Source: Variimorphobacter saccharofermentans (GTDB taxonomy: Bacteria > Bacillota > Clostridia > Lachnospirales > Lachnospiraceae). From it: 64,000 bases of DNA. A model generated the notes under the pieces. That model was not told where the DNA came from. It worked only from the letters and a program-made list of their open reading frames with translations, and made no database searches. Positions 61,595 to 64,000 of this stretch are shown here, piece after piece. The first letter of the stretch is position 1; each line of letters opens with the position of its first letter. The stretch covers positions 3,636,501 through 3,700,500 of the forward strand of contig NZ_JACEGA010000001.1 of NCBI RefSeq assembly GCF_014174405.1. The letters run 5' to 3'. The translations under genes and the position numbers were made by a program.

Positions 61595-61639
61595 CTCAGG
61601 GTGATTTTAGCAAAAATACCATATCACCCTGAGGGTGAT
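61595..61639. promoter_or_regulatory. 17-bp palindromic operator candidate with extra half-site
   Basis: ATCACCCTGAGGGTGAT (61623-61639) is a palindrome around a single base; CTCAGGGTGAT (61595-61605) repeats the half-site 18 bases before and could also pair with it as an RNA hairpin. It lies between the divergent membrane-protein and sugar-binding-protein genes (61516-61826), which otherwise shows only AT-rich sequence. Confidence 0.55.
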
Positions 61640-61826
61640 TTTCTACAATACGGTAGTTTTTGTCGTATATATCCGTACATTGCCATTATTTTCATTGGAA
61701 TGAACTTACTCGTATGGTATAATTGGGATATATTAATTGGGATATATTAAGTTGAACTTTCAATATGGTATTTTATTGGTATCTTTTTCTATATATGTTA
61801 ATAGGGAAATAAGAGGAGGAAACTTT

Positions 61827-63227
61827 GTGAAAAAGAAATACTTTGTATTAATTATCATTCTATTGTTGATTCCAATTATATTAATCGCTTTCAGTTTTTT
61901 GAAGCTTAAAAGTGAACAACCAATTTCACTTACACTCTGGCATAACTATGGTGGACAAATGAAAACCACTATGGATGAAATGATTGAAGAATTTAATGGT
62001 ACAATCGGCGTCAAGGAGCGAATAACAATAAATGTCACCTCTATCTCTGGCTCTTCTACCCTGCATGACAAGCTGACTATGGCTGCTAACCAGGATCCTG
62101 GAGCTCCGGAGCTTCCTGATATCACAACTGCTTATCCAAAGACTGCCATGATTCTTGCTGATAAAGATCTATTGGTTAATCTTAGTGATGTTTTCACGGA
62201 AAAGGAACTCTCCGCATTTGTTCCGCGGTTCATAGAAGAAGGACGCCTATCAGATGGCAATCTGTATGTTCTTCCTACGGCGAAATCAACGGAGGTGCTG
62301 TTTATTAATTCCACCATATTTAATCGCTTTGCAAGTGAATCTGGTGCAAAGCTGGAGGATCTCTCTACCTTCGAAGGTATTGCAAAAACTGCCGCCCTTT
62401 ACTATGATTGGACGGACAAAAAAACTCCGGATATCGAAGGTGACGGAAAGACCTTTTACATGCCTGATTCTCTTTTTAATATGGCTTCGGTAGGATGCAA
62501 ACAGCTGGGATCGGACCTGTTTGTGAACTTTGGTATCGACTTTAATAATCCTGTTGTTTATAGGGTTTGGGAATATTATTTTGGCTCAGCAGTCCAGGGA
62601 CATACCGCTATCTTTGACGGCTATGCCACCGATCTTGCCAAAACTGGTGAAATTGTATGTTCCACCGGATCTACCGCAGGAGTTCTATTCTATCCTGAAA
62701 ATGTCACCTACCCTGATAATACTACTGAACCCTCCGAGCTTGAAATTCTCCCATATCCTGTATTTGAAGACGGAGAAAAGATCGCTGTTCAGCGTGGCGC
62801 AGGTATGTGTGTGATTAAGTCCGACAAAGCGAAGGAAAAGGCTGCAGGTATATTCTTGAAATGGTTTACCAGTCCGGAAAACAACCTGCACTTTGTCTCC
62901 TCCACCGGATATCTTCCCGTTACAGAGGAAGCCTTTGGAGATATTATGCTGAAAGAAATTAATTCTGTATCAAATCCAAGTATTAAAAAGCTACTTCAGG
63001 TATCCAGACAAATGCAGATGGAATATAGCTTCTATATACCTCCATTATTCGACGGAATTGATACACTACAGGCTACTTACGAAAATAATCTACGTGCTTT
63101 GGCTGAAGAAGCGAGAAATGCCTATCAAGAACAACCCAATTCCTTGATTACCAGTCCGGATGTCTTAACTTCCACTAATAGTGAAAAATATGATGAGTTT
63201 AAAAAACTGATAAGTACAGATAATTAA
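61827..63227 (+). CDS. Extracellular sugar-binding protein (SBP family 1), membrane-anchored
   Basis: 466 residues from a GTG at 61827 with GAGGAGG seven bases upstream; a longer frame to 61737 lacks a site. Residues 5-28 are one hydrophobic segment without lipobox (FVLIIILLLIPIILIAFSFL), so it is held by an uncleaved anchor or a signal. The rest is a family 1 solute-binding protein (ISLTLWHNYGGQMKTTMDEMIEEFNG, AGVLFYPENVTYPDN, AAGIFLKWFTSPENN). No permeases adjoin; a sensor protein gene follows, so it may act as a sensory partner. Confidence 0.82.
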   Translation: MKKKYFVLIIILLLIPIILIAFSFLKLKSEQPISLTLWHNYGGQMKTTMDEMIEEFNGTIGVKERITINVTSISGSSTLHDKLTMAANQDPGAPELPDITTAYPKTAMILADKDLLVNLSDVFTEKELSAFVPRFIEEGRLSDGNLYVLPTAKSTEVLFINSTIFNRFASESGAKLEDLSTFEGIAKTAALYYDWTDKKTPDIEGDGKTFYMPDSLFNMASVGCKQLGSDLFVNFGIDFNNPVVYRVWEYYFGSAVQGHTAIFDGYATDLAKTGEIVCSTGSTAGVLFYPENVTYPDNTTEPSELEILPYPVFEDGEKIAVQRGAGMCVIKSDKAKEKAAGIFLKWFTSPENNLHFVSSTGYLPVTEEAFGDIMLKEINSVSNPSIKKLLQVSRQMQMEYSFYIPPLFDGIDTLQATYENNLRALAEEARNAYQEQPNSLITSPDVLTSTNSEKYDEFKKLISTDN

Positions 63228-63255
63228 TTTGAAAATAGAGAGGTTGGAATCACCA

Positions 63256-64000
63256 ATGAGACGTCAAGTTGAACCATCATTTTTATTCAATCGTTTCAGT
63301 TCTAAAAGTATATCTATGCGCCTTCGGCTGTTTTTTTTCTTATTAGTGCTGGTGTTAACAATGATGGCTGGAATTATCGTGATATTATTAGTAACAGGTA
63401 CCTTCTCAGCGGGTCTAAAGGAAAGTAAGCAGTTACTAAGCAGAGAACTGAAGTATGTGTCCCAGGATATCTCACTGCAGTATGGTCAGCTCTCTGTACA
63501 GGCTGTCGATTTTTCGAAACAACTATCCAGTCAGATTGAGGAGTATCTTAATACAAAGCAACAGAATATAAATGAGTTATCCGAAACACCGGAGCATATT
63601 GAAGAATTAATCACATCCCTTTATCAAAATACATATTTCTATCTGGAAAAATCCAATTGCAGTGGTGCTTTTGTTATCTTAGATACCACTGTGAACCCTG
63701 CTCTTGAGAACTCAGAGAATTCCAAGGCCGGTCTATATCTTAAGAATCTGGAACCAAATATTATTAGCTCTTCTTCTCCAAATACCACCTTATTACGCGG
63801 ATTTTTCAGTATTGGAAGGGAGAATTCCCTCAATCTTCATACTCAATGGAGAATGGAATTTGACGTATCCGAGGCTGATTATTACCATATCCCAATGGAG
63901 GAGGCAAGAAAAAATCCCCGTCTTCCAATTTCCAAACTGTATTATTGGAGTAATCCTATGATTATACCAGATACCAGCGAAGAAGTAATGATCTGCTGTG
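63256..64000 (+). CDS. Membrane sensor protein, N-terminal part (cut by window edge)
   Basis: 248 residues are visible from the ATG at 63256, 28 bases after the binding-protein stop, with GAGAGG upstream. Residues 25-52 form a transmembrane helix (LFFFLLVLVLTMMAGIIVILL), followed by a polar, helical extracellular region (about 55-248) typical of sensor kinases, diguanylate cyclases or AraC sensors. The output domain lies outside the window, so the class is not determined. It is probably co-transcribed with the binding protein. Confidence 0.6.
   Translation, partial: MRRQVEPSFLFNRFSSKSISMRLRLFFFLLVLVLTMMAGIIVILLVTGTFSAGLKESKQLLSRELKYVSQDISLQYGQLSVQAVDFSKQLSSQIEEYLNTKQQNINELSETPEHIEELITSLYQNTYFYLEKSNCSGAFVILDTTVNPALENSENSKAGLYLKNLEPNIISSSSPNTTLLRGFFSIGRENSLNLHTQWRMEFDVSEADYYHIPMEEARKNPRLPISKLYYWSNPMIIPDTSEEVMICC

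Noticed and set aside
1..64000. CRISPR arrays, tRNA or rRNA genes, prophage or conjugative modules
   Set aside because: Gene-free stretches were read for direct repeats with spacers, tRNA-like cloverleafs with CCA and ribosomal motifs; none was convincing, and no phage or conjugation proteins occur.

Overview
The window looks like chromosomal DNA of a plant-polysaccharide-degrading anaerobic Firmicute, most likely a Lachnospiraceae (Clostridium/Lachnoclostridium phytofermentans or Anaerocolumna type). This is an inference from AT-rich sequence, strong GGAGG ribosome binding sites, oxygen-sensitive NrdD/NrdG, Lpl-type sugar ABC transporters with a membrane-bound AraC sensor, and many xylan-active glycosidases. 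No tRNA, rRNA, CRISPR array or phage module was seen.

Layout. 1-4.2 kb: pullulanase 5' end, a beta-CASP nuclease, an AlkD-type repair protein, a Crp/Fnr regulator and thioredoxin. 4.4-8.0 kb: a flavin amine oxidase gene split by a 1,891-bp insertion sequence with a perfect 8-bp target duplication; joining the halves across the duplication restores the frame. 8.1-13.2 kb: murI, glgP, a regulator with a probably leaderless mRNA and an M23 peptidase. 13.4-20.2 kb: accessory genes (three acetyltransferases, a kinase-like protein, a small membrane protein, a frameshifted HD gene, an acetoacetate-decarboxylase-like protein, Crp and MerR regulators). 20.3-22.4 kb: a YyaL-type protein whose ribosome binding site lies in a perfect 16-bp inverted repeat.

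22.8-39.8 kb, all on the minus strand: a large catabolic operon behind a membrane-bound AraC sensor. The order of transcription is two ABC permeases, a binding lipoprotein, a GH43-like propeller enzyme, a GH120 beta-xylosidase, an FGGY kinase, a DHDPS-family aldolase/dehydratase, an RpiB/LacAB isomerase, a split transketolase, an IlvD/EDD dehydratase and an MBL hydrolase, ending at a U-tailed terminator. It encodes parts of a phospho-sugar route and of a sugar-acid dehydration route, so the sugar fed in is not obvious. 40-43 kb: nrdD-nrdG with a degenerate 10-bp tandem repeat at its 3' end. 43.1-45.1 kb: an apparently orphan S-box (SAM) riboswitch, then a PadR/glycosyltransferase operon with twin operators. 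45.2-54.2 kb: a glucuronoxylan module (GH3, GH67, fructuronate reductase, divergent AraC, convergent GH43).

54.3-64 kb: a secreted peptidoglycan-binding protein, a fused CcdA-TlpA redox protein, a MutS2-like ATPase behind a leader with a short ORF and terminator, a thioesterase, a 240-bp near-palindrome, a lipoprotein/membrane protein pair, and a sugar-binding protein followed by the start of a membrane sensor.

Functionally, GH120, GH43, GH3 and GH67 would cut glucuronoxylan oligosaccharides to xylose and (methyl)glucuronate, UxuB takes one step of uronate breakdown, and GlgP and pullulanase handle stored or imported alpha-glucan. Notable non-coding structure includes RBS-sequestering hairpins, attenuator-like leaders, dispersed hairpins sharing an ACGCTTTRCGA core, a long palindrome and a helically phased repeat.
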